Shown: positions 7,108 through 16,405, numbered from the stretch's first letter. The stretch is 37,507 nt of DNA from Selenomonadaceae bacterium (GCA_017475745.1 JAFVEZ010000056.1:1-37507); one strand, 5' to 3'. The notes: generated by a model not told the origin, from the letters alone. Made by a program: numbers and translations.

Positions 7108-8259
7108 ATGAAAATTGCCATTTTTGAAAACATCATGACACCGGGTGGGCATGAGGTTGATTTTGATAGAATTATCGTTGAAGAATTTCAGAAACTTAGT
7201 CATGAAGTCAACTTTTATGTGCCAGAGAACTTTACATTTCAATTTGATTACAAGGTTCCAATTCAAAAAATCACTGGAGAAGCTGTAACTTATACCAACT
7301 CAAGTGGCATTAGAAAGCTATTTGCTGCTGCCAAGCGTGAGATAAATCGTCGACGTTGGTATCAACAGCTCTATGATAGGCAGGCAGAATTTGACGTGCT
7401 AATTGTTCCGACCTCGACTTACAGGTATTTACGTTCACTCAATCGGAGTGTTTTGCGAAAGATTGATAAGCCGATCATCTTCATACTTCACGGAATAAAC
7501 CCTTCAGAAGTCGATAAGTTCTTCAGTGAAGCTGAAAAGCTCTTGCCTTACAAAAATGTCAAGCTCGTTGTTTTGACTTTTGGCAATGATATATTGGGGC
7601 GTCGCCTTGACAATGTATTCCCAATTTATCCGCCAACCTATACACCAAGAGATATTGACTTTAAGACTACCTTTCACACGCTGAACGCTGAATTAAAAAT
7701 TGGCTTCTTTGGGCAGTATCGCCGCGAAAAGAAGCTCGAAGACCTACTAGAAGTATTTATTAAAGGTAGATATACCAAATCTGTCAAACTGATTGTACAA
7801 GGTTCAACTATGCACGCTGAGGACAGTGAAGATTTTGAGCGAATCATCAGCAAATACAGCGGACAGGCAAATATCTCATTCTTGCATAAGGGTCTGATCG
7901 GTGCAGAGTGGCAAGAAGCGATTGCTGGTATTGATGCACTGTTGATGCCATACTCCGCGCCGAGGTACAAGTACCATTGGAGCGGCATGCTCTTCACTGC
8001 CATTGGCTTTCAAAAGCCAGTCATTGCCAGCGATGATATGAATCCCGAAGTATTTGACAAATTTAATATTGGCGAAACTTTCAAGAGCGGTGATCTCCAA
8101 GAGTTGGGCAGTGTGCTTGAGAACTTTATCAACAACTTTGATGTCAACGCTACAAAGTATGCTCAAGATCTGTCACTTGCCGGCAAAGAATTTTCACCCG
8201 AAAAATTCACTCAGCGACTATTAGATATAATACTATCGTCGAAAAAACTTTTTATATAA
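7108..8259 (+). CDS. GT-B-fold glycosyltransferase
   Basis: This 383-residue protein looks like a group 1 / GT4-type glycosyltransferase. The N-terminal half begins KIAIFENIMTPGGHEVDFDR, a GT-B donor/acceptor loop with GG. The C-terminal half has LKIGFFGQYRREKKLEDLLEVF, the usual start of the nucleotide-sugar-binding domain, then FLHKGLIGAEWQEAIAGIDALLMPY and GFQKPVIASDDMNPEVFDKFNIGETF, the standard order of motifs. No signal peptide or membrane segment is seen, so it is probably cytosolic or peripheral, acting on an envelope glycan. A GAGG site precedes the ATG, 26 bases after rng. Donor and acceptor are unknown. Its last 27 bases overlap a small opposite-strand gene. Confidence 0.7.
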   Translation: MKIAIFENIMTPGGHEVDFDRIIVEEFQKLSHEVNFYVPENFTFQFDYKVPIQKITGEAVTYTNSSGIRKLFAAAKREINRRRWYQQLYDRQAEFDVLIVPTSTYRYLRSLNRSVLRKIDKPIIFILHGINPSEVDKFFSEAEKLLPYKNVKLVVLTFGNDILGRRLDNVFPIYPPTYTPRDIDFKTTFHTLNAELKIGFFGQYRREKKLEDLLEVFIKGRYTKSVKLIVQGSTMHAEDSEDFERIISKYSGQANISFLHKGLIGAEWQEAIAGIDALLMPYSAPRYKYHWSGMLFTAIGFQKPVIASDDMNPEVFDKFNIGETFKSGDLQELGSVLENFINNFDVNATKYAQDLSLAGKEFSPEKFTQRLLDIILSSKKLFI

Positions 8260-8463
8260 GTTCAAAGAAATTTCCCATAACCACTGAACAATAGATAACA
8301 TAAAAATCAAAGCTATGGCAATGCCTGCCATCATTATGCAACTTCCAATATCAGACATCAAAAAACTATCTAAATAAGGGTCTAATCCTTTAAGTGAAAA
8401 TGTAATTATAACATCTATGAGAAATATAAAACCAAATATTATGTAATGTTGTATGTCTTCCAT
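8233..8463 (-). CDS. Small two-helix membrane protein, unknown function
   Basis: This 76-residue protein has two clear hydrophobic segments, about 8-24 and 37-62, and a basic tail ending YKKFFRR, which suggests a helical hairpin in the inner membrane with a cytoplasmic C-terminus. I do not recognise a family. It starts 9 bases after the stop of the small gene at 8473-8619 and shares its promoter. Its 3' end overlaps the end of the glycosyltransferase gene by 27 bases on the other strand. The ribosome binding site is weak, so coupling to the gene upstream is likely. Confidence 0.55.
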   Translation of the reverse strand: MEDIQHYIIFGFIFLIDVIITFSLKGLDPYLDSFLMSDIGSCIMMAGIAIALIFMLSIVQWLWEISLNLYKKFFRR

Positions 8464-8472
8464 ATTACCAAT

Positions 8473-8619
8473 TTAATCCTGCTGCATGACATACTGGTAA
8501 ATTTTACGCCCGATAGTATCCTTGGGCTTCTCCGGCTGAGTGTCGGACTTTTTTGTTGCAATCGGCACGATAGGAGATTTCTTTACTTTCTGTTGAGTTT
8601 TCTTCTGCTTCTTATTCAT
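8473..8619 (-). CDS. Small basic protein, unknown function
   Basis: A 48-residue, lysine-rich protein begins MNKKQKKTQQKVKKS and ends RKIYQYVMQQD; the middle is proline-, threonine- and lysine-rich and probably disordered. The ATG at 8619 is chosen over upstream starts because GGAAGTGAT sits just before it. A near-consensus minus-strand promoter lies at 8645-8673, which supports a real gene. It is followed 9 bases later by the small membrane protein gene. No family recognised. Confidence 0.55.
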   Translation of the reverse strand: MNKKQKKTQQKVKKSPIVPIATKKSDTQPEKPKDTIGRKIYQYVMQQD

Positions 8620-8644
8620 ATTATCACTTCCATTTTTATATAAA

Positions 8645-8673
8645 ATTATAGCATTTGTCGGTAAGTTTAGCAA
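8645..8673 (-). promoter_or_regulatory. Sigma-A-type promoter for the two small minus-strand genes
   Basis: On the minus strand TTGCTA (8673-8668), a 17-base spacer and a perfect TATAAT (8650-8645) stand 25 bases before the ATG at 8619. It is back-to-back with the plus-strand promoter at 8680-8708. Confidence 0.72.
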
Positions 8674-8679
8674 ATTATG

Positions 8680-8708
8680 TTGAAATTTTTTACACTTTCG
8701 GTTACAAT
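8680..8708 (+). promoter_or_regulatory. Sigma-A-type promoter for the DUF4127-hslV-hslU operon
   Basis: TTGAAA (8680-8685), 17 bases, then TACAAT (8703-8708). The DUF4127 ATG follows 31 bases later behind a TTAGGAGGCG ribosome binding site. Confidence 0.72.
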
Positions 8709-8739
8709 GATACAGTTACCATAAATTTAGGAGGCGTAA

Positions 8740-10416
8740 ATGTTGAACAAACTCTGGAAGGTGGTCACAGCAACGGGACTTATACTGTCCTCACTTTTCA
8801 CGATTCCGACCGCTCAAGCAAAATCTAAAGACAATGAACAGCCGGAAAGGATCCTCTATATTCCACACGACAACAGACCAATATCAAACAAGCAGACAGC
8901 CGAAGTTATCAAAAAGCTCGGCTATGAGGTAATTGTACCGCCAAATGATATACTTGGCTCACGTGACGATCTCGGCAATCCTGAGAAGCTTTGGGAATGG
9001 CTTGAACTCACTACCGAAAAAGATAAAACTATTAAAGCGGCCGTTATCTCTTCAGATTCTATGCTCTACGGTAGTCTCGTCGGTTCACGTAAACATGAAT
9101 ATGACGAGCACACCCTTACAAATAGAACGGCTAAGTTTAAAGATTTTCGCAAAGAACATAAGAAGCTTCCTCTCTATGTTTTCGGTTCCATTATGAGAAC
9201 ACCTCGAACTGGTGCAGCCTCAGGACATGAAGAGCCTGAATATTATCGCAGCTATGGTGCTGATATCTTCCGATACACTGAACTCAAAGACAAGAAGGAA
9301 GTAGAAGGTCTATCTCGACGCGAAAAGAAAGAATTTGAATTTCTCGAAAAGTTGATACCTTCAAAGGCACTGAGTGATTGGATGGGACGCCGCAGCAAGA
9401 ACTTTAACGCCAGCAAGAAGCTCATTGATCTTGCCAAGAGTGATACTTTTGATTATTTACTGCTTGGTCGTGATGATAATGCACCCTATTCGCAGACACA
9501 TTTGGAGAGTCGTCACCTCCAGGAATACGGCAGAGATTTAGGAAAGACCAAATATCAAGCTATCGCCGGAATTGATGAGGTCGGAATGATAATGTTGACA
9601 CGTGCCATCAACGACAGGACAAAGAATGTGCCATTTGTATATGTGAAGTACAACTGGGGCAGAGGTGGAGACACAATTCCTGCCTATTCAGATGAGAAGA
9701 TTTCCGAATCTATTGATTCCGCCATTACTGCAACAGGTTCAGTCAAGGTACCCTCACCGGAGCGTGCCAATATTGTCCTCACCGTCAACACTAATCCAAA
9801 CGGCCAAACTTATGAAGCAAGTGTACCAATCAATGACGGCAAGGATCGCGAAGGTACCAAGTACTTTGCTGATGTCGTTTCAGATTACGTCAGTAAGGGT
9901 TATAAGGTTGCAATCGCTGATATTGCCTTCGCCAATGGTGCTGACAATGCCTTAATGGAACAACTTCGTGATCGCGGTCTACTCTTTAAGGTTCACGCCT
10001 ATGGTGGCTGGAATACCGCGACGAACTCAACTGGATTTGTCCTCAGTACGGGTATTCTCGCTAATAAAATGAGTGACGAAGCTATCGACGACCTTTTAGT
10101 CACTCGCTATCTTGATGATTGGGCTTATCAGGCTAATGTCAGAAATATCATTGCCAGACAGCTCACTTGGTTGCGCGGCGACGGTTGGTATGGTGACCTC
10201 AATGGCAAAAAGGACGCAGTTGGCGAACGTACTACGAAAATGCTTACTAACTTTGTAGATAACAATCTGCCACCTTTTGAAGGCAATGAGAAGCTTTTGG
10301 TGACTTTCCCTTGGGATAGAATGTTTGAATCTGACATTTTGCGCGGAGACGAAGCCGCTGAGGAGATTGAAAAGAATACGCCGCATATCAGATCATCAGC
10401 CGCGGTGAAGAAGTAA
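8740..10416 (+). CDS. Secreted DUF4127-family protein
   Basis: This 558-residue protein starts with a clear Sec signal peptide (MLNKLWK, a hydrophobic core, then PTAQA at about 24-28), so it is exported to the periplasm or cell surface. The mature part begins [18 protein letters not shown], followed later by [35 protein letters not shown] and [17 protein letters not shown]. These match my recollection of DUF4127, an uncharacterised family found in many Firmicutes; the repeated DNRP and GRDDNAP motifs look like conserved active-site or ligand-binding loops. There is no lipobox or membrane anchor. It is the first gene of an operon with hslV (16 bases downstream) and hslU. Function is unknown. 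Confidence 0.8.
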   Translation: MLNKLWKVVTATGLILSSLFTIPTAQAKSKDNEQPERILYIPHDNRPISNKQTAEVIKKLGYEVIVPPNDILGSRDDLGNPEKLWEWLELTTEKDKTIKAAVISSDSMLYGSLVGSRKHEYDEHTLTNRTAKFKDFRKEHKKLPLYVFGSIMRTPRTGAASGHEEPEYYRSYGADIFRYTELKDKKEVEGLSRREKKEFEFLEKLIPSKALSDWMGRRSKNFNASKKLIDLAKSDTFDYLLLGRDDNAPYSQTHLESRHLQEYGRDLGKTKYQAIAGIDEVGMIMLTRAINDRTKNVPFVYVKYNWGRGGDTIPAYSDEKISESIDSAITATGSVKVPSPERANIVLTVNTNPNGQTYEASVPINDGKDREGTKYFADVVSDYVSKGYKVAIADIAFANGADNALMEQLRDRGLLFKVHAYGGWNTATNSTGFVLSTGILANKMSDEAIDDLLVTRYLDDWAYQANVRNIIARQLTWLRGDGWYGDLNGKKDAVGERTTKMLTNFVDNNLPPFEGNEKLLVTFPWDRMFESDILRGDEAAEEIEKNTPHIRSSAAVKK

Positions 10417-10432
10417 TATGGGAGATGATGTT

Positions 10433-10969
10433 ATGGAATTTCATGCAACGACTATAGTCGCGGTGCGAAAGGACGGCAAGACTGCCATTGCCGGCGACGG
10501 GCAAGTAACTTTCGGACAGCATACTGTCATGAAATCAACCGCAAAGAAGGTACGCCGTCTCTATCACGATAAAGTAATTGCTGGATTTGCGGGATCAGTT
10601 GCCGATGCCTTCACACTCTTTGAGAAGTTTGAAGCAAAGTTGGAGACTCACCACGGCCACTTACAGCGTGCAGCAGTTGAGCTTGCCAAGGATTGGAGGA
10701 CTGATAAAATCCTTCGCAAGTTGGAAGCACTGTTGCTAGTCGCTGATAAGGATAGTATCTTGATGTTAAGTGGCAACGGTGAAGTCATCGAACCCGACGG
10801 TGATGTGGCTGCGATTGGTTCCGGCGGCTTCTATGCTCTTGCGGCCAGTCGCGCATTAATGAAGCATGCAAAGGATATGACGGCACCGGAGATTGCCAAG
10901 GAATCTCTCTCGATTGCCGCTGATATTTGCGTTTACACTAATCAGAATATCATTGTTGAAGAACTCTAA
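10433..10969 (+). CDS. hslV: HslV (ClpQ) peptidase subunit of the HslVU protease
   Basis: HslV is the proteasome-like threonine peptidase that degrades unfolded proteins fed by HslU. The protein has the family block [18 protein letters not shown], then [19 protein letters not shown] and [17 protein letters not shown]. The frame is open from an ATG at 10418, but the ATG at 10433 is chosen because GGGAGATGATGTT stands in front of it. The product is then 178 residues starting [12 protein letters not shown]. The catalytic threonine would be T6, exposed after removal of the five-residue MEFHA. This differs from E. coli HslV, where only Met is removed, and is like the N-terminal FHATTI of B. subtilis ClpQ. 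It lies 16 bases after the DUF4127 gene. Confidence 0.95.
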   Translation: MEFHATTIVAVRKDGKTAIAGDGQVTFGQHTVMKSTAKKVRRLYHDKVIAGFAGSVADAFTLFEKFEAKLETHHGHLQRAAVELAKDWRTDKILRKLEALLLVADKDSILMLSGNGEVIEPDGDVAAIGSGGFYALAASRALMKHAKDMTAPEIAKESLSIAADICVYTNQNIIVEEL

Positions 10970-11000
10970 TAAATTCGGAATCAAACGGAGGAGTAATTTA

Positions 11001-12416
11001 ATGGAACTTAGCAAGATCAATAACCTTGGAGTGAATGAACAGACACCGAAAGAGATAGTTGCAGAGCTTGACAAACACATTGTCGGGCAGAATGATGCCA
11101 AAAGATCGGTTGCCATCGCTCTTCGCAATCGTTGGAGAAGCCGCCAGCTCTCTGAAGATATGCAAGACGACGTTATACCAAAGAATATTTTGATGATTGG
11201 CTCTACGGGTGTCGGCAAGACTGAAATTGCCAGAAGGCTTGCAAAACTTGTCAAAGCACCGTTCATTAAGGTTGAAGCGACCAAGTTTACTGAGGTCGGA
11301 TATGTTGGACGTGATGTTGAATCTATTATTCGAGATCTCGCACAGACTTCAGTCAGAATGGTTCGTGCTCAGAGGACTGAAGAAGTCAAAGAAAAAGCCG
11401 CCAAGATGGCGACGGAAAGACTTCTTGATATTCTTGTTCCCGAACCTAAACGCGCTCAGAGTCCTCTTGGAAAACTCTTTGGGAATGTTGAGACTGAGCC
11501 GGAAGAAGAAAAAGCTGATGATGTGCAGAAGCCTGGGCGTGAGTTTGTCCGCAAGCGCCTGGAAGCCGGCAAACTCGAAAATGAAGTCATTGAACTTGAA
11601 GTCGCGGATGCCGCAAAACCAATGGTTGGAATGTTCAGCGGTTCCAGTCTTGAGGGTATGGGCGACAATCTTCAGGACATGATAAGCTCTGTGATGCCGA
11701 AGCGTTTCAAGAAGCGTAAAGTCACCGTTGAGACAGCACGCAAGATTCTTGAGCAAGAAGAAGCAGAGAAACTTATTGACATGGAAGAAGTCGGAGAGAC
11801 TGCCGTCAAACTTGCCGAGCATAGCGGAATAGTATTTCTAGATGAGATCGACAAGGTTGCCGTCAAGGGCAGTTCTTCCGGTCCTGATGTATCGCGTGAA
11901 GGCGTTCAGCGTGACATTTTGCCGATTGTAGAAGGTTCAACGGTCATGACAAAGTATGGTCCTGTAAAGACGGATCATATACTCTTCATTGCTGCGGGTG
12001 CCTTCCACACGGCTAAACCTTCTGACTTGATACCTGAACTTCAAGGACGTTTTCCCATTCGTGTTGAGCTTAAATCTTTGCAGAAAGAAGACTTCGAGAA
12101 GATTCTCACCGAACCTCAGAACGCTCTGATAAAACAATACAAAGCTCTTCTTGCAACAGAAGGACTTTCACTCGAATTTAAAGTTGATGCCATCACTAAG
12201 TTAGCAGAGATGGCTTATAACGTCAATGAGCAAACTGAGGACATCGGTGCCCGCAGATTGCATACTCTTCTTGAGAAGCTGCTTGAGGAAGTTTCATTTG
12301 ATGCACCTGAGATGGCCAAAGAAGGTAAGACTGAAGTTATTATTGATGCTGCATATGTTGACAAGCGTCTTAAAGATATTGCCCAGAATACAGACTTGTC
12401 ACAATTTATCTTGTAA
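11001..12416 (+). CDS. hslU: HslU (ClpY) ATPase subunit of the HslVU protease
   Basis: This 471-residue AAA+ unfoldase recognises and unfolds substrates for HslV. Walker A reads GSTGVGKT, the pore loop is VGYVGRD, and Walker B is [10 protein letters not shown]. Between them lies the substrate-binding I domain (about 110-245). The C-terminus LSQFIL matches the tail that docks into HslV. The frame is open upstream within hslV, but the ATG at 11001 is preceded by GGAGGAGTAATTTA and the N-terminus then aligns with the family ([17 protein letters not shown]). It ends 10 bases before the convergent znuA-like gene, with no obvious terminator in between. A codY gene, which follows clpQY in many Firmicutes, is absent here. 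Confidence 0.96.
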   Translation: MELSKINNLGVNEQTPKEIVAELDKHIVGQNDAKRSVAIALRNRWRSRQLSEDMQDDVIPKNILMIGSTGVGKTEIARRLAKLVKAPFIKVEATKFTEVGYVGRDVESIIRDLAQTSVRMVRAQRTEEVKEKAAKMATERLLDILVPEPKRAQSPLGKLFGNVETEPEEEKADDVQKPGREFVRKRLEAGKLENEVIELEVADAAKPMVGMFSGSSLEGMGDNLQDMISSVMPKRFKKRKVTVETARKILEQEEAEKLIDMEEVGETAVKLAEHSGIVFLDEIDKVAVKGSSSGPDVSREGVQRDILPIVEGSTVMTKYGPVKTDHILFIAAGAFHTAKPSDLIPELQGRFPIRVELKSLQKEDFEKILTEPQNALIKQYKALLATEGLSLEFKVDAITKLAEMAYNVNEQTEDIGARRLHTLLEKLLEEVSFDAPEMAKEGKTEVIIDAAYVDKRLKDIAQNTDLSQFIL

Positions 12417-12426
12417 GTTTGATTTG

Positions 12427-13311
12427 TTACTGTAATGCAGCTTTCAATGTAATCATATTCTCGCGCATCTTGTTGATATAATCATCTGCATTGGTAGGCA
12501 CAGCATCACCTGTGACGATTGGATCGAGAGTGTAAATCTTCGCGCCGGTCTCATTCGCTATGGTCTGTGCGGCACTTGGTGAGTATTGCGGCTCGGTGAA
12601 GATGACTTTAACTGGCATAGTTTTGAGCTTGTCGATTGTTTCGGCAAGCTCTTTTGGTGTGGGTTCAGTACCTGGCTCACGCTCAACTACGGCAACTATA
12701 TTAAAACCAAACTCTTCGGCAAGATAAGGAAAGGCCTCATGGAAGGTCACAATATCCTTGTTATTTAAAAAATCAAGCTGATCGTGCATTCTCTCACTAA
12801 GGTCGTCGAGTCTCGTTACGTAGTTCAAGGCATTCTTCTTATAGTCGATTGAATGATCTGGATCATATTCTGAAAGCCTGTTGCAAAGCTCAATGACTTG
12901 ACGTTTGGCATATTCGATACTCAACCAGATATGAGGGTTGACTTCGCCGTTAGTTTCTATGGGAATAACCTCAATGTTCTTGGAAAGATCAATAACCTTT
13001 AAATCAGAGACCTCAGCAGCTTTGTCAAGAAATGATTCCATGCCGAAGCCGTTGGCAACGAAAACATTGCCGCTTGCAAGTGTCTTCATATCCTCAGTTG
13101 TGATTTGGTAATCGTGCAGGCAGCCAGTTTGCGGAGCGGTAAGATTGACAACCTCAACATCGTCAATGCCCTTGGTGAGATTTATTGCGTGTAGATACAT
13201 TGGGTAGAATGAAGTCACGATCCTAAATTTACCGTCAGTACCTTTGCCATTATTACAACCAATCAACACAAATGTACATATCACAAGCAATACTGTTAAA
13301 ATTTTCCTCAT
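12427..13311 (-). CDS. Zinc/manganese ABC transporter substrate-binding lipoprotein (ZnuA-like)
   Basis: This 294-residue cluster A-I solute-binding protein has a lipoprotein signal (MRKILTVLLVICTFVLIGC, lipid-modified C19). Metal ligands typical of the family are visible: His in GCLHDYQ (about 66), His in NPHIW, His in TFHEAF and Asp in LDPIVTG near the C-terminus. It would capture zinc or manganese outside the inner membrane for an ABC importer. No permease or ATPase gene is in the window. The ATG at 13311 is preferred over the in-frame GTG at 13323 because AGGAGTGAGG precedes it. The gene is last in a minus-strand series after speD and the PRD regulator, 52 bases from the latter. The lack of a long His-rich loop slightly favours manganese, but this is weak. 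Confidence 0.85.
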   Translation of the reverse strand: MRKILTVLLVICTFVLIGCNNGKGTDGKFRIVTSFYPMYLHAINLTKGIDDVEVVNLTAPQTGCLHDYQITTEDMKTLASGNVFVANGFGMESFLDKAAEVSDLKVIDLSKNIEVIPIETNGEVNPHIWLSIEYAKRQVIELCNRLSEYDPDHSIDYKKNALNYVTRLDDLSERMHDQLDFLNNKDIVTFHEAFPYLAEEFGFNIVAVVEREPGTEPTPKELAETIDKLKTMPVKVIFTEPQYSPSAAQTIANETGAKIYTLDPIVTGDAVPTNADDYINKMRENMITLKAALQ

Positions 13312-13363
13312 ATACAACCTCACTCCTATTTACAAATCAATAATATACCTATGTATTAAGAAT

Positions 13364-15457
13364 TTATGTAATGTAATCATTGAACTTGGTTTTATAAAAG
13401 TCAGCGAATATCTTGACGAGTTCCTTGTGTATTTCTTGTCCGTCGCCTTCGTGCAATAGATTAATAAAACTCCAGCGATCAACGAGGACAGCGGCAATGT
13501 GTCCAATAGTGTCAATGCAAGTTTCGTTGCTGTCGAGTGGTGCCAATAGTATAATCGCCGTCTTGACAGTTTCACCACTGTATTCAAAACCCATACCAAG
13601 CTGTAAGATACCAAGTGCAAGGGTTTGGGCACATTCCGTCTTGCAATGCAATAAAACCATATGGCGACCGGAGAAAAGCGTACTGCCTTTACCTTCGCGC
13701 TGCAGAAGGGCTTCAGATATCTTTGTTTGACATGATTCACCCTCGGCAAGAAGTCTGCCAGCTTTGACACAGGCTTCTTCTATATTACGAACGCTTACTC
13801 GTTTAAAGTAGCAATGAGATAGTAAATCCAATATTGCCTGTGAATATTCACTCATTTTCTTGAGTGCTTCTGGAAAGGATATTTTAGGCTCAATTACGAC
13901 AGCAGAGGTCAAGAACTGTTCATTCTGATTGGCTAACTCTTCCTCGATCTTTAATCTATCTTCACGTGAAAGAGCAGCACTAATGACAACTACTTTGCAA
14001 GGTGGATTGTTTATCGGCACGGTTGAGATAACAAATTCAAAGTCCATTGTTGCAGCATAGTTTGAGTTAATGGTCAAAATTGGCACTTGGTCGACGATCT
14101 TGATATTTTGGAATTGTGATCTAATTCTACTTGCCAAAAGTCTTGATGTACCCATACCAGTTGGACAGGCTACAACTACACGATGTATTGAATGCAGAAA
14201 TGTTTCACTATCAGAAAGTGCAGCACCTAGATGCATTGCAATGTAGGCAATCTCAGCTTCCGGCAATTTCTGCCCAAGGTATTCTTCTAAATCTGTAATA
14301 CATTTACCGGCAAGTTCTATGAGTTCGGGATAGTGTTCCTTCATTTCGCCAAGAAGAGGATTGCGAATATCCATATTCATTTTAAGACGACTGATCGAAG
14401 GCCCAAGATGATTGAGCAGACCGGCAAGAAGACTCTGATTCTTATTGATATCGCGTCCAGTCTCTTTGGCAGCAGCTTTCATAATCGAACGCGCAATTTG
14501 TACCAGGCGGAAGTCCTCCATCATAGAAATACCGGAGAGATTTTCAGTGCTATATCTGCTCCTTGCACCAAGTAAGTGCATTGTAATATATACAGTCTCA
14601 GTATCTGGAACATCTATCTTAAACATTGATGATAACTTTTTTGCCAAATTGGAGGCAATGTCAAATTCTTTCTTGCTCTTGAATAGTTCTAAAGTATTTG
14701 GGTCGATTTTTATTGTTTCGTTACTCTTTATACGTTGAATTGCCAAGGATATATGTACTATAAGACCAATAAAGGCATTGTCGGAGAATTGATAGCCAAG
14801 TTCTATCTCAACAGAATGAATGAGCTTTTCAAGTTTGCGCCAAATATTTTCGTCGGCAAGATTCAGCCAAAACTTGGAGACTTGAGATAGACGTTCGTCT
14901 GCTTCGATATTGAAATTGTCTTGGAGGAGTTTAAGAAGTTCATTCTCGTTTACATGTTCGTGAATATATCTGACGATTGCTCGGCGAAAGTCTCTCTCAT
15001 CACCAAGCAGACTGACACCCAGTCCAGGTTTGCGTAACAATTTAAGACCTTGCTCTCTAAACCAAGGCTCCATTTTATCCAAATCGTTGCTGATAGTTGA
15101 ATCAGTCACATTGAGGAGCGACGACAAGGCAAATAACTTTATAGGCTCCATGCTTGAAAGCAACGTACTAACTATAATAGATTGTCTCTCAGTTGGTGTA
15201 TATTCTTTTCTAAACTTCTTCTTGCCCAGTTCAAGCAGAGCAAACTTCTTGACAGAACTGCCTTTAACAATTAAGCCTGCGCCGGTTTTCTTTTCCAACT
15301 GCAGGCTATATTTATTAAAAAGTACTTCTACTTTTGGTAGTTGTCTTGATATTGTTTTAGTGCTTACATTTAATTTTTCTGCGATTTCCCCTAAAGTTTT
15401 TACTTCCTCATCTTCCAAAAGTATCTTTGCAATAAGAAATGTCCTTTGTTCAATCAC
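13364..15457 (-). CDS. PRD-domain transcriptional regulator with PTS EIIB and EIIA domains (MtlR/LicR type)
   Basis: This 697-residue PTS-controlled activator has, in order, an N-terminal HTH (about 1-60, IAEKLNVSTKTISRQL), an Mga-like HTH (about 85-165), PRD1 (about 190-285, His in LIVHISLAIQRIK), PRD2 (about 310-400, His in IAMHLGAAL), an EIIB-like domain with the P-loop Cys in ACPTGMGTSRLLA, and an EIIA-like domain with His in VLLHCKT. Such proteins switch sugar operons on or off by phosphorylation from HPr and EII enzymes. No PTS or sugar gene is nearby; it sits 15 bases after speD and 52 bases before the metal-binding lipoprotein gene. It starts with GTG behind a weak GAAGTG site. Its target is unknown. 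Confidence 0.88.
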   Translation of the reverse strand: MIEQRTFLIAKILLEDEEVKTLGEIAEKLNVSTKTISRQLPKVEVLFNKYSLQLEKKTGAGLIVKGSSVKKFALLELGKKKFRKEYTPTERQSIIVSTLLSSMEPIKLFALSSLLNVTDSTISNDLDKMEPWFREQGLKLLRKPGLGVSLLGDERDFRRAIVRYIHEHVNENELLKLLQDNFNIEADERLSQVSKFWLNLADENIWRKLEKLIHSVEIELGYQFSDNAFIGLIVHISLAIQRIKSNETIKIDPNTLELFKSKKEFDIASNLAKKLSSMFKIDVPDTETVYITMHLLGARSRYSTENLSGISMMEDFRLVQIARSIMKAAAKETGRDINKNQSLLAGLLNHLGPSISRLKMNMDIRNPLLGEMKEHYPELIELAGKCITDLEEYLGQKLPEAEIAYIAMHLGAALSDSETFLHSIHRVVVACPTGMGTSRLLASRIRSQFQNIKIVDQVPILTINSNYAATMDFEFVISTVPINNPPCKVVVISAALSREDRLKIEEELANQNEQFLTSAVVIEPKISFPEALKKMSEYSQAILDLLSHCYFKRVSVRNIEEACVKAGRLLAEGESCQTKISEALLQREGKGSTLFSGRHMVLLHCKTECAQTLALGILQLGMGFEYSGETVKTAIILLAPLDSNETCIDTIGHIAAVLVDRWSFINLLHEGDGQEIHKELVKIFADFYKTKFNDYIT

Positions 15458-15472
15458 AGTATGTCACTTCTA

Positions 15473-16288
15473 TCAATATAGATTCTTCCCGCTGAAGATT
15501 TCAATCATCTCGCGGCGAAGGTTAGAAGATATTTCCAATCGGGTCTTGGGTGATATTTCGTGAGTGTCGGTATTGAAGAGATAGTTTTGAAGCTCCATTT
15601 CTTTGACAAGCATACGAGTATGGAACAGATTAGCTTGATACATATTAACATCAACAGCATCGTAAATATCCAGAATCTCATCACTGATAAACTCCTGGAT
15701 AGAAGTCATCTTACTGTCCATGAAAAGTTTCTTACCGGTAACATCTCTAGTGAAGCCTCTAACCCTATAATCCATTGTAATTATATCTGAATCGAATTGG
15801 CCAATCAGATAATCTAAAGTTAAAAGCGGCGAGATTTCACCACAAGTTGAAACATCAATATCAACTCTGAAAGTGGCAAGGCTTGTCTCTGGATGAAATT
15901 CAGGATAAGTGTGAACAGTTACATGACTTTTGTCGAGGTGAGCTAGTATCGTCTCACTCTTGAGATCATCGGTCTTATCATCGTTGTGAGTTTCACCTTT
16001 TGGGCGCTTCTGTCCAAGCTCAATGGCAGCTTCCTCGGCAATCAAGATGGTGACACTTGCACCTTGAGGGTCATAATCTTGACTTGAGATATTGAGAATC
16101 CTGGCGCCAATCATCTCTGTAACTTTGGTCAAAATACTCTTGAGACGCTCAGAATTATACTGCTCATCAATATAACGGATATAATCTTTCTGCTCACGCT
16201 GAGTTTTAGCGTAACAAATATCATAAATGTTGAAGCTCAATGCCTTGGTAAGGTTGTTGAAGCCATAGAGTTTCAGCTTATCTTCCAA
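15473..16288 (-). CDS. speD: S-adenosylmethionine decarboxylase proenzyme
   Basis: The 271-residue protein is the E. coli-type (class 1A) AdoMet decarboxylase, which makes decarboxylated AdoMet, the aminopropyl donor for spermidine. The self-cleavage site is in LDKSHVTVHTYPE; S121 becomes the pyruvoyl cofactor of the alpha chain. Other strong blocks are STCGEISPLLTLDYLIGQ and DYRVRGFTRDVTGKK. The start is a TTG at 16288 with GGGGGTAG just upstream; from there the N-terminus (LKLYGFNNLTKALSFNIYDICYAKT) aligns with E. coli SpeD. No spermidine synthase (speE) is in the window. The gene lies behind an inverted repeat and tRNA-Ala on the same strand, with no clear promoter of its own, so read-through from the tRNA promoter is possible. 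Confidence 0.95.
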   Translation of the reverse strand: MEDKLKLYGFNNLTKALSFNIYDICYAKTQREQKDYIRYIDEQYNSERLKSILTKVTEMIGARILNISSQDYDPQGASVTILIAEEAAIELGQKRPKGETHNDDKTDDLKSETILAHLDKSHVTVHTYPEFHPETSLATFRVDIDVSTCGEISPLLTLDYLIGQFDSDIITMDYRVRGFTRDVTGKKLFMDSKMTSIQEFISDEILDIYDAVDVNMYQANLFHTRMLVKEMELQNYLFNTDTHEISPKTRLEISSNLRREMIEIFSGKNLY

Positions 16289-16304
16289 CTAACTACCCCC
16301 AAAA

Positions 16305-16400
16305 ATTAATGCGTAATGCATAATGCCTAATGCTTAATGAAAACTAACCAATATAATTGTCTTTCATTACGAATTACGCATTACAAATTACGCATTAAAT
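16305..16400. repeat. Imperfect long inverted repeat built of TAATGC/GCATTA units
   Basis: The left arm (about 16305-16342) contains four TAATGC-like units. The right arm (about 16362-16400) is its approximate reverse complement, with ATTACGCATTA repeated, and the loop is about 19 bases. About 30 of 38 positions pair, so the RNA would fold into a long hairpin. It lies between tRNA-Ala and speD and could act as a processing or attenuation structure. Related, more decayed versions occur near 17331-17360 and 27750-27838. Confidence 0.7.
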
Positions 16401-16405
16401 AAAAA

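Noticed and set aside
10856..11822. Long minus-strand frames inside hslV/hslU (142 and 157 codons)
   Set aside because: They are opposite a well-conserved gene pair, have serine/phenylalanine-rich shadow composition and no ribosome binding site.
13330..13770. 146-codon minus-strand frame overlapping the PRD regulator's EIIA region
   Set aside because: It is another frame of the same strand as a conserved domain; checked as a possible frameshifted extension, but the EIIA domain is intact in the main frame.
16305..16400. Short regularly spaced TAATGC units as a CRISPR array
   Set aside because: Units are 6-10 bases without unique spacers and form one inverted repeat, not direct repeats with spacers; no cas genes.
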